A stretch of 64,000 bases of DNA, from the NCBI GenBank assembly GCA_965242495.1, contig OZ251446.1:2480001-2544000 (forward strand), given 5' to 3'. This DNA is from CBDESN01 sp965242495 (lineage in GTDB: Bacteria > Pseudomonadota > Alphaproteobacteria > MPNO01). The notes under the pieces are model-generated. The model ran no database searches. It was not told the origin of the DNA and was given only the letters and a program-made list of their open reading frames with translations. Position numbers and translations under genes: made by a program. Shown here piece by piece: positions 40,709 to 50,419 of this stretch (positions within the stretch are counted from its first letter, which is position 1; each line of letters opens with the position of its first letter).

Positions 40709-41449
40709 ATGGCCTCGAACAAGTCCGGCGGTCTGTGGGACACGATCAAGACCATCGCCTATGCGGTGCTCATCGCGCTGGCCGTCCGCACGGTCGCGTT
40801 CGAGCCGTTCAACATCCCTTCCGGCTCGATGGTCCCGACGCTGCTGGTGGGCGACTATCTGTTCGTGTCGAAATACGCCTACGGCTACAGCCGCCACTCG
40901 CTGCCGCTGAGCCCGCCGATCCTGTCCGGCCGCCTGTTCGGCGCGGCGCCCGAGCGCGGCGACGTGGCGGTGTTCAAGCTGCCGAGCGACGACCGGACCG
41001 ACTACATCAAGCGGATCGTGGGCCTGCCGGGCGACCGCATCCAGATGACCAGCGGCCGCCTCGTCCTCAACGGACGCCAAGTCGCGCGCCGGCGGATCGA
41101 GGACTACGTCCACACCGACGGGCGCGGACGCATCGCGCGCAGCGCGCAATACGTCGAAACCCTGCCCAACGGGCGCGCCTACCGCGTGGTCGAGCTGACC
41201 GACTCGGGCGAGTTCGACGACACCGGGGTCTACACCGTGCCCGAGGGCCATTACTTCGCGCTGGGAGACAACCGCGACAATTCGCTCGACAGCCGCGCGC
41301 TTCGCGGCGTCGGGTTCGTGCCGGCGGAGAATCTGGTGGGGCGCGCGGAAATCCTGTTCTTCTCCACCGATGGCGGCGCGCGGCTGTGGGAGTTCTGGCG
41401 CTGGCCGAGCGCCATCCGCTTCCATCGTTTCTTCCTCGCCCTGGCCTGA
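40709..41449 (+). CDS. lepB: Signal peptidase I
   Basis: A 246-residue inner-membrane protease that removes signal peptides. After one hydrophobic N-terminal anchor (IAYAVLIALAVRTVAF), FNIPSGSMVPTLL holds the catalytic serine and DYIKRIVGLPGDRI the general-base lysine. YFALGDNRDNSLDSR is box E. The position between acpS and rnc is typical of alphaproteobacteria. Confidence 0.95.
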   Translation: MASNKSGGLWDTIKTIAYAVLIALAVRTVAFEPFNIPSGSMVPTLLVGDYLFVSKYAYGYSRHSLPLSPPILSGRLFGAAPERGDVAVFKLPSDDRTDYIKRIVGLPGDRIQMTSGRLVLNGRQVARRRIEDYVHTDGRGRIARSAQYVETLPNGRAYRVVELTDSGEFDDTGVYTVPEGHYFALGDNRDNSLDSRALRGVGFVPAENLVGRAEILFFSTDGGARLWEFWRWPSAIRFHRFFLALA

Positions 41450-41451
41450 CC

Positions 41452-42123
41452 ATGGACGATCCCGGCGGTTGCGCGAAGCTCGCGGCGGCCCTCGGGCGCG
41501 AATTCGCGCGGCCCGAACTGCTGGTCGAGGCGCTGACCCATTCGAGCGCGGCGACGGGCGGAGCGCGCTCCCTGGAGCGCCTGGAATTTCTGGGCGACCG
41601 CGTGCTCGGCCTGGCGGTCGCGGCGATGCTGATCCGGCGCTTTCCCGACGAAGACCCGGGCGCGCTGGCGCGGCGCCTCGCCCGGCTGGTCAGCCGCGAC
41701 AGCCTGGCGAAGGTCGCCGACGGGCTCGGCCTGGCCGGCCTCGTCGCCATGCAGCCCCCGGTCGATGCCGCGGCGCTGCCGCGATCGGTGCGCGGGGACG
41801 CCTGCGAAGCCGTGATCGGCGCGGTGTTCCTCGATGGCGGCCTCGACGCCGCGGCGGCGCTGGTCGAACGCCTCTGGGGCCCGCTGGTCACGGCCGCCCC
41901 GCCGCGCGAGGCGAAGACCGAACTGCAGGAATGGGCGCAGGGGCGGGGCCTGCCGCTGCCGGTCTACGACACGGTCGCGGTCGAGGGGCCGGCGCACGAA
42001 CCGGTGTTCACGGTCCGGGCGGCGGTGGCGGGCCTCCCCGCCGTCGAGGCCAGCGGCGCGTCGAAGCGCGCCGCCGAGCAGGATGCGGCGGACGCGCTGC
42101 TGCGGCGGATCCGCGATGGGTGA
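41452..42123 (+). CDS. rnc: Ribonuclease III
   Basis: A 223-residue double-strand-specific endoribonuclease. LERLEFLGDRVLGLAVA holds the active-site Glu/Asp pair, and RGDACEAVIGAVFLDGG the second acidic pair. The C-terminal dsRNA-binding domain ends KRAAEQDAADALLRRI. The ATG at 41452 is three bases after the lepB stop. It overlaps era by 8 bp, as in many bacteria where the two are coupled. Confidence 0.94.
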   Translation: MDDPGGCAKLAAALGREFARPELLVEALTHSSAATGGARSLERLEFLGDRVLGLAVAAMLIRRFPDEDPGALARRLARLVSRDSLAKVADGLGLAGLVAMQPPVDAAALPRSVRGDACEAVIGAVFLDGGLDAAAALVERLWGPLVTAAPPREAKTELQEWAQGRGLPLPVYDTVAVEGPAHEPVFTVRAAVAGLPAVEASGASKRAAEQDAADALLRRIRDG

Positions 42124-43030
42124 GGCGTCGCCGCGTCCCGGCTCCCGCTGCGGGTTCGCGGCCCTGGTCGGCGCGCCGAACGCGGGCAAGTCCACGCTCG
42201 TCAACCGGCTCGTCGGCGCCAAGGTCTCGATCGTCACGCCCAAGGCGCAGACGACCAGGACCCGCATACGCGGCGTCGCCGTCGACGGCTGCGCGCAGTC
42301 GATCTACGTCGATACCCCCGGCATCTTTTCGCCGCGCGACCGGCTCGACCGCGCCATGGTCGCCGCGGCGTGGAGCGGCGCCGCCGACGCCGACGAGGTG
42401 GTCCTGCTGGTCGATGCGCGCCGGGGCGTCGACGGCGACGCCGGGCGGATCGTCGACGGCCTGCGGCGAAGCCGGCGGCAAGCGGTCCTGGCGCTCAACA
42501 AGACCGACGTCGCGCCGCGCGCGGCGCTGCTCGACTGCGCGGCGCTGCTCCACCGCGAGGGGGTCTTCACCGACGTGTTCATGATCTCCGCCCTCACCGG
42601 CGACGGCGTGGACGACCTGCGCCGGGCGCTCGCCGACCGGATGCCCGACGGGCCGTGGCTCTATCCGGAGGATCGGCTCTCGGACCTGCACGAGCGGTTG
42701 TTCGCCGCCGAGATCACGCGCGAACAGCTCTTCCTGCAACTCCGCCGCGAGCTTCCCTACGCCCTGACCGTCGAGTCCGAACGGTGGGAGGAGTTCGCGG
42801 ATGGCGGCCTGCGCCTCGAGCAGACGATCTACGTCGAGCGCGGCAGCCAGAAGGCGATCGTGATCGGCAAGGCGGGGCGCCGCATCAAGGCGGTCCGCGA
42901 GGCCGCGGCCGGCGAGCTCTCGGCGCAGCTGGACCGCAGGGTGCATCTGTTCCTGTTCGTGAAGATCCGCCCGGCCTGGCGCGACGATCCCGAGCGCTTC
43001 CGGGCGCTGGGGCTGGATGCCGGCGCGTAG
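42116..43030 (+). CDS. era: GTPase Era, 16S rRNA-binding
   Basis: A 304-residue GTPase needed for 30S subunit maturation. G1 is GAPNAGKST, G3 is VDTPGIF and G4 is NKTD. A C-terminal KH domain contains VIGKAGRRIKAVREAA, which binds the 3' end of 16S rRNA. The ATG at 42116 lies inside the end of rnc and gives the normal length. Confidence 0.95.
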   Translation: MGEASPRPGSRCGFAALVGAPNAGKSTLVNRLVGAKVSIVTPKAQTTRTRIRGVAVDGCAQSIYVDTPGIFSPRDRLDRAMVAAAWSGAADADEVVLLVDARRGVDGDAGRIVDGLRRSRRQAVLALNKTDVAPRAALLDCAALLHREGVFTDVFMISALTGDGVDDLRRALADRMPDGPWLYPEDRLSDLHERLFAAEITREQLFLQLRRELPYALTVESERWEEFADGGLRLEQTIYVERGSQKAIVIGKAGRRIKAVREAAAGELSAQLDRRVHLFLFVKIRPAWRDDPERFRALGLDAGA

Positions 43031-43075
43031 CCGGCCGATCGCCGGGGCCGGGGCGAACGGGCGGCGCCGCGACGC

Positions 43076-43849
43076 ATGATCCATTGGCGCGACGACGGCT
43101 TCGTGCTCAGCGTCCGCCGGCACGGCGAGAACGCGGCGATCGTATCCCTGCTCACCAGGACGCACGGGCGACATGCCGGGCTGGTGCGCGGCGGGGCCGG
43201 GCGAAGACAACGCGGCGTCCTGCAGACCGGCAACCGGGTCGCGGCGCAGTGGCGCGCGCGGCTCGCCGAGCAGCTGGGCGCCTATCGCTGCGAACTGGTC
43301 CGGGCGCACGCCGCCGGCCTGTTGACGGAGCGCCTGCCGCTGCTGGCCCTGGCGGCCGCGGCCGCGCTGGCGGACGAGACCCTGCCCGAACGGGAGCCGC
43401 AGGCCGAGGCCTTCGATCGTTTCGACGCGCTGCTGGACGCGCTGCGCGGCCCCCGCTGGGCGGCCGCATACGTCCGCTGGGAGATCGACCTCCTCGCCTG
43501 GCTGGGCTTCGGGCTGGACCTGTCGGCCTGCGCGGCGACCGGCGCGACGGAGGAGCTGCGCTACGTCTCGCCGCGCAGCGGACGGGCGGTCTCGGCCGCC
43601 GCCGGGGCGCGCTGGCGCCCGCGGCTGCTGCCGTTGCCGGGCTTTCTGACCGACTCCGGCGCCGACCTCGGCGCGCCGCCCGGCCGCGGCGAGGTGAACG
43701 ACGGGCTCCGGCTCGCCGGCCACTTCCTGCAACGCCACGCCCTGGCGCCGCAAGGGCGGCGGATGCCCGGTCCGCGCCTACAACTGGTTGACGCGCTCGC
43801 CGCCGCAACTACGATATCTGGGGGGTTGCCGGGAGGTGCGCGGTCATGA
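43076..43849 (+). CDS. recO: DNA repair protein RecO
   Basis: A 257-residue RecO for the RecFOR loading of RecA. The N-terminal OB-like domain starts WRDDGFVLSVRRHGENAAIV and continues RHAGLVRGGAGRR. A helical domain follows, then a region with a single Cys (DLSACAATG), so the zinc cluster of some RecO proteins is absent. The start at 43076 is the first ATG after era, and the stop overlaps parC by ATGA. Confidence 0.9.
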   Translation: MIHWRDDGFVLSVRRHGENAAIVSLLTRTHGRHAGLVRGGAGRRQRGVLQTGNRVAAQWRARLAEQLGAYRCELVRAHAAGLLTERLPLLALAAAAALADETLPEREPQAEAFDRFDALLDALRGPRWAAAYVRWEIDLLAWLGFGLDLSACAATGATEELRYVSPRSGRAVSAAAGARWRPRLLPLPGFLTDSGADLGAPPGRGEVNDGLRLAGHFLQRHALAPQGRRMPGPRLQLVDALAAATTISGGLPGGARS

Positions 43850-46080
43850 CGCCAACCACGACGCCGGCGCGCGACGCCGCGAGCGTCCGCGACGTCCCGC
43901 TCGCCGACGCCTTGGGCGAGCGCTATCTGGCCTACGCCCTGTCGACGATCACCTCGCGCTCGCTGCCCGACATACGCGACGGGCTCAAGCCGGTCCACCG
44001 GCGCCTGCTCTACGCGATGCGGCAGTTGCGGCTCGACCCCGAGGCGAGCTTCAAGAAATGCGCCCGCGTCGTCGGCGACGTGATGGGGAAATTCCATCCC
44101 CATGGCGATCAGGCGATCTACGATGCGATGGTGCGCTTGGCGCAGGACTTCTCCGTCCGCTACCCGATCGTCGAAGGCCAGGGGAATTTCGGCAACATCG
44201 ACGGCGACAACGCCGCGGCGATGCGCTACACCGAGGCGCGCCTCACCGAATACGCCCTGGCGATGCTGGAGGGCATCGACGAGGACGCGATCGACTTCCA
44301 GGACAATTACGACGGCACCGAGCGCGAGCCCGTGGTCCTGCCGGCGAGCGCGCCGAACCTGCTGGCCAACGGCGCCGCGGGCATCGCGGTCGGCATGGCG
44401 ACGAGCATCCCGCCGCACAATCTGGGCGAGCTCTGCGCCGGGCTTCTCCACCTGATCAAATTCCCCAACGCGACCGTCGCCAAGCTGGTCGAGCTGATCC
44501 CGGGTCCCGACTTCCCGACCGGCGGCGTGCTGGTCGAGCCCAGGCGGGCGGTCGAGAACGCCTATGCGTCGGGGCGCGGCGGCTTCCGGCTGCGCGCCCG
44601 CTGGACGGTCGAGAAACGCAAGCACGGCCAGTACCGGATCGTCGTGCTCGAAATCCCCTATCAGACCCAGAAGGGGCGGATCGTCGAGCGGATCGCCGAG
44701 CTGATGGCGCAGCGGAAACTCCCGCTGCTCGCCGACGTCCGCGACGAATCGACCGACGAGATCCGCCTGGTGCTGGAGCCGAAGAACCGGTCCGCCGACC
44801 CGGCGCTGGTGATGGAGGCGCTGTTCCGCCACACCGATCTCGAGACCCGGGTCGGGCTCAACATGAACGTGCTGGAGGGCGGCAGGCTGCCCCGGGTGGC
44901 CAACCTGCGGGACGCGCTCGGCGCCTGGCTCCGGCATCGGCACGAGGTGTTGCAGCGGCGGACGCGCCACCGCCTGGACAAGATCGACCGGCGGCTGGAG
45001 CTGCTCGGCGGCTATCTGATCGTCTACGCCAATCTGGACGAGGTAATCCGGATCGTCCGCGAGGCCGACGACCCCAAGTCCGAGATGGTCGCGCGCTGGC
45101 GGCTTTCCGACGCGCAGGCCGAAGCCATCCTCGGCATGCAGCTGCGGTCGTTGCGCCGTCTGCGGGAGGTCGAGATCCGGCGCGAATTCGAGTCCCTGAC
45201 CGCGGAGCGGGACGACAAGCGCGCCCTGCTCGCGGACGAGAAGCGGCGCTGGCGGGTGATCGCCGACCAGATCCGCGACCTCGCCCGGCGGTTCGGCGGC
45301 AAGACCCCGCTCGGCCGCCGCCGCACCGGGATCGGCGCGCCGCCGGTCGCGGTCGTCGTCCCGCCGGAGGCGATGATCGAACGCGAGCCGATCTCGGTCG
45401 TCTGCTCGCAGAAGGGCTGGATCCGCGCCGTGCGCGGCCACGTCGCGGACGGCGCGGAGCTGAAGTACAAGGAGGGCGACGGCGGCCGCTTCCTGATCCA
45501 CGCCGAGACCACCGACAAGCTGATCGTCTTCGGCGCCAACGGCCGGTTCTACACGCTCGGCTGCGACCGGCTCCCCGGCGGGCGCGGCCATGGCGAGCCG
45601 CTGCGCCTGATGATCGACCTGGGCAACGACCGGGAGATCGTGGCCATCCTGGTCCATCGTCCCGGGCGCCGCCTGCTGGTCGCCGCCCGGGACGGGCGCG
45701 GCTTCGTCGTCCCCGAAGACGCCGTCCTCGCCCAGACCCGGGGCGGCAAGCAGGTCCTCGTCGTCGCCGACGACGACGAGGCCCGGGTCTGCGCGCCCGC
45801 GACCGGCGATGCGGTGGCCGTGGTCGGCGACAACCGCAAGCTGCTGGTGTTTCCGCTGTCGGACCTGCCGGAGATGAGCCGCGGCCGCGGCGTCCGCCTG
45901 CAACGCTACCGCGACGGCGGCCTGTCGGACGCCGCGGCGTTCGCCCTCGCGCGCGGGCTGACCTGGCGCGCCGGCGAGCGGACGCGCGCCGAGGCCGACG
46001 TCCGGCCCTGGCTCGGTCGGCGCGGCCAGTCCGGCAAGGCGGCGCCCCGGGGCTTCCCGAAATCCAACCGCTTCGCCTGA
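43846..46080 (+). CDS. parC: DNA topoisomerase IV subunit A
   Basis: A 744-residue topoisomerase IV A subunit that decatenates chromosomes with ParE. YALSTITSRSLPDIRDGLKP starts the breakage-reunion domain, and the active-site tyrosine is in AMRYTEARL. The quinolone-contact region is GKFHPHGDQAIYDAMV, with Gln where E. coli ParC has Ser80, which is usual in alphaproteobacteria. The C-terminal beta-pinwheel domain is shorter than that of GyrA, supporting ParC. Start overlaps recO (ATGA). Confidence 0.93.
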   Translation: MTPTTTPARDAASVRDVPLADALGERYLAYALSTITSRSLPDIRDGLKPVHRRLLYAMRQLRLDPEASFKKCARVVGDVMGKFHPHGDQAIYDAMVRLAQDFSVRYPIVEGQGNFGNIDGDNAAAMRYTEARLTEYALAMLEGIDEDAIDFQDNYDGTEREPVVLPASAPNLLANGAAGIAVGMATSIPPHNLGELCAGLLHLIKFPNATVAKLVELIPGPDFPTGGVLVEPRRAVENAYASGRGGFRLRARWTVEKRKHGQYRIVVLEIPYQTQKGRIVERIAELMAQRKLPLLADVRDESTDEIRLVLEPKNRSADPALVMEALFRHTDLETRVGLNMNVLEGGRLPRVANLRDALGAWLRHRHEVLQRRTRHRLDKIDRRLELLGGYLIVYANLDEVIRIVREADDPKSEMVARWRLSDAQAEAILGMQLRSLRRLREVEIRREFESLTAERDDKRALLADEKRRWRVIADQIRDLARRFGGKTPLGRRRTGIGAPPVAVVVPPEAMIEREPISVVCSQKGWIRAVRGHVADGAELKYKEGDGGRFLIHAETTDKLIVFGANGRFYTLGCDRLPGGRGHGEPLRLMIDLGNDREIVAILVHRPGRRLLVAARDGRGFVVPEDAVLAQTRGGKQVLVVADDDEARVCAPATGDAVAVVGDNRKLLVFPLSDLPEMSRGRGVRLQRYRDGGLSDAAAFALARGLTWRAGERTRAEADVRPWLGRRGQSGKAAPRGFPKSNRFA

Positions 46081-46110
46081 CCCCGGCCCGCCCGACCCGG
46101 CGCCGCCGGC

Positions 46111-46833
46111 CTACTCCTCCAGCCGGACCCAGCCGTCGGCGCCCAGCCGCTCCAGCGGCCGGAACCGGGTCTTGTAGGTCATGCGCTCGCTTTCGCCGAT
46201 CCAATAGCCGAGATAGACGTGGGGCAGCCGCAGCGCGCGGGCGGCCTCGACCAACCGCAGCACCATATAGGTGCCGAGGCTGCGCCGTTCGAGGGCGGGA
46301 TCGAAGAAGCTGTAGACGGCCGAGAGCGAACCGGCCAGACGGTCCGCCAACATGCCGGCGACGAGCGCCCCCCGGTCGTCGCGATATTCGATCAGCCGGC
46401 TGTCGACCGGCGTGTCCTCGACCATCGCCCGATAGTCGGCGAACGACATCGACGACATGTCGCCCCCGCCATGCCGCGACCGCTGATAGCGGAGGAACAG
46501 GCGATACTGTTCGGCCGTGGCCAGCGGCCCGACATCGGTCGCCGCCAGGTCCGCGTTGCGCCGCCGGATCCGTTTGAAGGAGCGCCCGGGAGCGAAGCTC
46601 CCGGTCACGATGCGGACCGGGACGCAGGCGTCGCAATCGGGGCAGGCGGGACGGTAGGCCATACCGTGGCTGCGCCGGAACCCGGCCTGCGACAGGCGCT
46701 CGTACAGCGCGGCCGCGTCCGGACCCGACAGCTCGGTGACCAGCTTGCGTTCGACCCGGCCCGGGACATACGGGCAGGGCAGCATCCGGGTGCCGAAGAA
46801 GAACCGGTCGGGTCCGTGCGGAGTCTGCTTCAT
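46111..46833 (-). CDS. bpt: Aspartate/glutamate leucyltransferase (N-end rule)
   Basis: A 240-residue Bpt/Ate-type aminoacyl transferase that attaches Leu to proteins with N-terminal Asp or Glu, marking them for ClpS/ClpAP degradation. CPYVPGRVERKLVTEL starts the family, CPDCDACVPVRI carries the Cys cluster, and YLGYWIGESERMTYK is in the C-terminal half. It converges on parC with 30 bp between stop codons. The adjacent hemB and parC are typical neighbours in alphaproteobacteria. Confidence 0.92.
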   Translation of the reverse strand: MKQTPHGPDRFFFGTRMLPCPYVPGRVERKLVTELSGPDAAALYERLSQAGFRRSHGMAYRPACPDCDACVPVRIVTGSFAPGRSFKRIRRRNADLAATDVGPLATAEQYRLFLRYQRSRHGGGDMSSMSFADYRAMVEDTPVDSRLIEYRDDRGALVAGMLADRLAGSLSAVYSFFDPALERRSLGTYMVLRLVEAARALRLPHVYLGYWIGESERMTYKTRFRPLERLGADGWVRLEE

Positions 46834-46957
46834 CGGGCGATCGGGAGCGCCGTTCCGGGCGCATCATAGGATCTTCGTCGAAGCGGCGAAAGCCGTCCCA
46901 TGGTTTGCCGGGCGGGGCCGGCGGCGATATGCTCGCGCGACGCCGAAGGGGAGATCG

Positions 46958-47380
46958 ATGCCGGAAAACAAGGCCACGGCCGAACAGCTCGACCGGCGGC
47001 TGGCGGCCAGCCCGTTCAACGCCTGGATGGGGCTCAAGGTCGCCAAGCTCGACGAAGACTCGCTGGAGCTCGGCCTCGAATGGCGCGACGACATGGTCTC
47101 CAACCCGACGGCGCGCAGCACGCATGGCGGCATCCTCGCCGCCCTGATCGACGCGGCGGCGGATTTCGCCATCGCCGCCAAGCTGGGCGCGCCGGTGCCG
47201 ACGGTCGATCTGCGCGTGGATTATCATCGCGCCGCCGGGCCGGGCGACCTCCGGGCGGTGGGCCGCGTGGTTCGCCTGGGCGGGACCAACGCCGTAGCCG
47301 AGGCCGCGGTCTACGACGCGGAAGGCCGGCTCGTCGCCAGCGGGCGGGGCGTCTATTTCGCCGCCGCGGCCAGGTCTTGA
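46958..47380 (+). CDS. PaaI-family hotdog thioesterase
   Basis: A 140-residue hotdog-fold thioesterase. RSTHGGILAALIDAAADFAI holds the HGG motif and acidic helix of PaaI-type acyl-CoA thioesterases. A GAAGGGGAG ribosome site precedes ATG 46958. It may release CoA from aromatic or fatty acyl thioesters; the substrate is unknown. It is divergent from bpt. Confidence 0.87.
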   Translation: MPENKATAEQLDRRLAASPFNAWMGLKVAKLDEDSLELGLEWRDDMVSNPTARSTHGGILAALIDAAADFAIAAKLGAPVPTVDLRVDYHRAAGPGDLRAVGRVVRLGGTNAVAEAAVYDAEGRLVASGRGVYFAAAARS

Positions 47381-47463
47381 GACCGGCCGGGTTGGACCCC
47401 GGGGCGGGGCTGGGCTAGGCTAGGATCGCGCGGACGGCGGCGCGGCGGATCGCGGAACGGAGC

Positions 47464-47946
47464 ATGGGCGTCGATCAGAGGGAACTCCGCGACGCCTTCG
47501 GATGCTTCGCCACCGGAGTCACGATCGTCACCACCGTGGACCGGCAAGGCGGCCTGTTCGGGCTGACCGCCAACTCGTTCACGTCGCTGTCGCTCGACCC
47601 GCCGCTGGCGCTGTTCTGCCTCGACCACAAGGCGATGAGCTTCGCCGCCTTCAGCGGCGCGCGGTCCTTCGCCGTCAACGTGCTCGGCGAAGGCCAGGAG
47701 ACGCTCTCCAGCCGCTTCGCGACCTCCAGCGCCGACAAATGGGACGGCATCGCCTACGAGACCTGGGAGACCGGCTGCCCGGTGCTCGCCGACTGCCTCG
47801 CCGCCCTCGAATGCGACAAGGAGGCGGTCTACGAAGGCGGCGATCACGTCATCATCGTGGGCCGCGTCCGCCGCACCCGGCGCGCCGACGACGGCCGCCG
47901 CCCGCTGCTGTACTACCGCGGACGCTACGACGCGCTGTCCGCCTGA
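47464..47946 (+). CDS. Flavin reductase family protein
   Basis: A 160-residue flavin reductase, HpaC/ActVB-like. FGCFATGVTIVTT and LFGLTANSFTSLSLDPPLAL are the flavin-binding N-terminal motifs, and CLAALECDKEAVYEGGDHVI the C-terminal block. It would reduce FMN or FAD with NAD(P)H for a partner monooxygenase, none of which is nearby. The ATG follows GGAG. It lies 83 bp after the thioesterase and faces the acylase gene. Confidence 0.87.
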   Translation: MGVDQRELRDAFGCFATGVTIVTTVDRQGGLFGLTANSFTSLSLDPPLALFCLDHKAMSFAAFSGARSFAVNVLGEGQETLSSRFATSSADKWDGIAYETWETGCPVLADCLAALECDKEAVYEGGDHVIIVGRVRRTRRADDGRRPLLYYRGRYDALSA

Positions 47947-48003
47947 ACCGCAACCCCGGCGGGAGGCGTCCGCCGCCGCAGCCCGGGGCGCGCGGCGCGG
48001 GCG

Positions 48004-50379
48004 CTACGGCGCGCCGTCCGCCCGGGCCGGAACCAGACGGAGAACTCCGATCGGGTCGCGGGGCGCCGCGGGGAGGCGCAGATATTCGCCGTCCCGCCAG
48101 CGGCGCGTCAGATCCCGGTAACGGCGGGACAGCGGGTTGCCCGATTGGCCGGTCGGCAGCATGAACAGCGACCGGTCGAGATCGGCCAGATCGTAGATCG
48201 CCCGATAGACCGGGCCGTGTATCGCCGCATAGGGCGCGTCGGCGTCGGCGATGCGGCTCCGGCCCCGATTCACGGTGTAGCCGCCGCCGTCGCTCGCAAT
48301 GCGGATGTCGGCGAGGCGCCGCAGCAGCGGAATGCGGCCGAACAGCGGATGCGCGAACCGGGCCTCGTGGGCGGCGCCCCATCGCCAGCGACGCCAATCG
48401 TCCCCGAACCGCGCGGCGAGTTCGTCGATGGCCTCGTCCAGGGCCAGCGAAATGCGCTCCTCGCAGGTCTCGACCGCGCCCGTGGCCGCGTCGTCGCACC
48501 AGGCCCGGTTCTCGGTCAGCGCCCGGTGGACGGCGACCGGGCGCAGCCCCCAATAGTCGTCGAACCGGTCGCCGAGCTCGTCGGCGAAGAGCGCCCGGTT
48601 GAGCGCGCGCAGCCAGGCGACGAAGATCAGCGGTTCGGGACGCTCCCGCGCCATCTCGCCGTCCCAGCGTCCGAGAGCCGCCAGCAGCGCGCGCCGCGGC
48701 GCGGGGCCTGCGTCGGCGACGCGCATGAGCGGCAGCAGCGCGCGGGCCATGAGCGAGACCCGGTCGAGCTGGGCCGCCTTCGCCGCGCCGACGCCGTGCG
48801 CGGCCGGCGCATCCAGCAGCTGATGTATCCGCCGCGCGCGATAGCCCGGCGCGTCGCCTTCGCCGAGAAAATAGGGATAGGCGTCGGAAACCACGCGGTG
48901 GTTGGCGTTGACGATGCGCCCGGATCGCGGGTTGTAGAGCCGGGGCAGATGCTCGAAGGGAACGAATCCGGTCCAGTCGTGCTCGCCGGTCCAGCCCGGC
49001 GCCGGCGACCGCCCCGACCCCCGCCTGCGGATGGGCACGCGCGCCGGGGCGAGGAAGCCCAGATTCCCGTCGACGTCGGCATAGGTGACGTTCTGCTGCG
49101 GCGCGTGCAGCAGGCGCAGCGCGTCCCGGAAACCGGCCCAGTCGCGCGCCCGGTTCAGCCGATAGATCGCCTCGGCCGTGCGGTCGTCGGCGCGGAGCGC
49201 GGTCGCCGCCAGCGCCACCGGGCGAGAGGCCGCCGCGCCCGGCCCGGCGAGGGACGGAATCGCGTCGGAAATCACCGGCCCGTGGCGCGTCTCGCGCACT
49301 TCGAACGCCTCGTCCGCGCCGCCGCGGACCCGGATCGTCTCCCGCCGCAGGACGAAGGGGCGGGAGCCGTCGGGCGTCAGATAGCGGCCGGCGTCCCGGG
49401 GATCGACCCGCTCCACGAACAGGTCCTGCGTGTCGCTGCCGGTGGTGGTCATCGTCCAGGCGATCCGGCCGTTATGGCCGAGTATCGTGAACGGGACGCC
49501 GGGCGCGGTCGCGCCGGCCAGAGTGAGCCCCGGCGCCTCGAGCCGCGCCAGATACCAGACGCCGGGCGCGCGGTAGCCCAGATGCGTATCGTTGGCCAGG
49601 AGCGGCTTGCCGCTGGGCGTGCGGCTTCCGTCGAGCCCCCAGGAGTTCGACGCCGTGAGCGGCGACATCTCCTGCGGCCAATGGCGCAGGAGGCCGGCGA
49701 ACGTCCGGGGCGGCGCGGCGCCGGCGAGGGTCGTGGGCGGCGCCTCGCCGCGCCCGGCCGGCCACAGCTGATCGAGCCGGGCGGGCGGGAGCCGGGCGGC
49801 GAGGCTCGCCCGCAGCGCCTCGTCGCGCCAGTTGCCCGACAGCCGCATCGCCATCATCCGCCCCCAGAGCAGCGAGTCCCTCGGGTCCCACGGCTCGGGC
49901 GCGAAGCGCAGCAGCTGGAATTCGGGCGGCAGCGCGCCGGTCCGCGTCGCCAGATAGCCGTTGACGCCGGCGCTGTAGGCGTCGACCGCCGCGCGCGCGG
50001 GCGCCGACAGCAGCGCATAGCTCGCCTCGGCGAGGCGGGAGATCCCCAGCGTCCGCATCGTCCGGTCGGTCGGGAGCGCCGCCCGCCCCGCCACCTCCGA
50101 CAGCCGGCCGCGCCCCAGCCGCCGCATGAACTCCATCTGGAACAGGCGGTCCTGGGCGTGGACGAAGCCGAGGGCGTAATAGGCCCCGGCCTCGGTCTCG
50201 GCGCGGATATGGGCCGCCCCGTTGCGGTCGCGGACGATCTCCGCCGGCGCGTCGAGGCCGGGAGCGCGTATCTGCCCGCCGATCTGCGGCAGCGAGCTCC
50301 GCAGCCACAGATAGCCGGCCCCGCCCGCGACCGCGGCGGCCAAAGCGAGCGCCGCGGCCGCGCGCCGGGCCCATTTCAT
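48004..50379 (-). CDS. Penicillin acylase family protein (Ntn hydrolase precursor)
   Basis: A 791-residue periplasmic Ntn-hydrolase precursor. The N-terminus has a membrane/export segment (AAAALALAAAVAGGAGYLWL). After the alpha-domain (AHIRAETEAGAYYALGFVHA), autoprocessing would occur before the nucleophile in TASNSWGLDG, giving the new N-terminal Ser. NDTHLGYRAPGVWYLARLEA and GHNGRIAWTMTTTGSDTQD follow in the beta chain. Family members hydrolyse beta-lactam side chains or acyl-homoserine lactones; the substrate here is unknown. It starts 40 bp after hemB and is probably cotranscribed. Confidence 0.9.
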   Translation of the reverse strand: MKWARRAAAALALAAAVAGGAGYLWLRSSLPQIGGQIRAPGLDAPAEIVRDRNGAAHIRAETEAGAYYALGFVHAQDRLFQMEFMRRLGRGRLSEVAGRAALPTDRTMRTLGISRLAEASYALLSAPARAAVDAYSAGVNGYLATRTGALPPEFQLLRFAPEPWDPRDSLLWGRMMAMRLSGNWRDEALRASLAARLPPARLDQLWPAGRGEAPPTTLAGAAPPRTFAGLLRHWPQEMSPLTASNSWGLDGSRTPSGKPLLANDTHLGYRAPGVWYLARLEAPGLTLAGATAPGVPFTILGHNGRIAWTMTTTGSDTQDLFVERVDPRDAGRYLTPDGSRPFVLRRETIRVRGGADEAFEVRETRHGPVISDAIPSLAGPGAAASRPVALAATALRADDRTAEAIYRLNRARDWAGFRDALRLLHAPQQNVTYADVDGNLGFLAPARVPIRRRGSGRSPAPGWTGEHDWTGFVPFEHLPRLYNPRSGRIVNANHRVVSDAYPYFLGEGDAPGYRARRIHQLLDAPAAHGVGAAKAAQLDRVSLMARALLPLMRVADAGPAPRRALLAALGRWDGEMARERPEPLIFVAWLRALNRALFADELGDRFDDYWGLRPVAVHRALTENRAWCDDAATGAVETCEERISLALDEAIDELAARFGDDWRRWRWGAAHEARFAHPLFGRIPLLRRLADIRIASDGGGYTVNRGRSRIADADAPYAAIHGPVYRAIYDLADLDRSLFMLPTGQSGNPLSRRYRDLTRRWRDGEYLRLPAAPRDPIGVLRLVPARADGAP

Positions 50380-50419
50380 CCCGCTTTCATCCCGCGGCCC
50401 CGCCTGCGGCCGCCGCCCC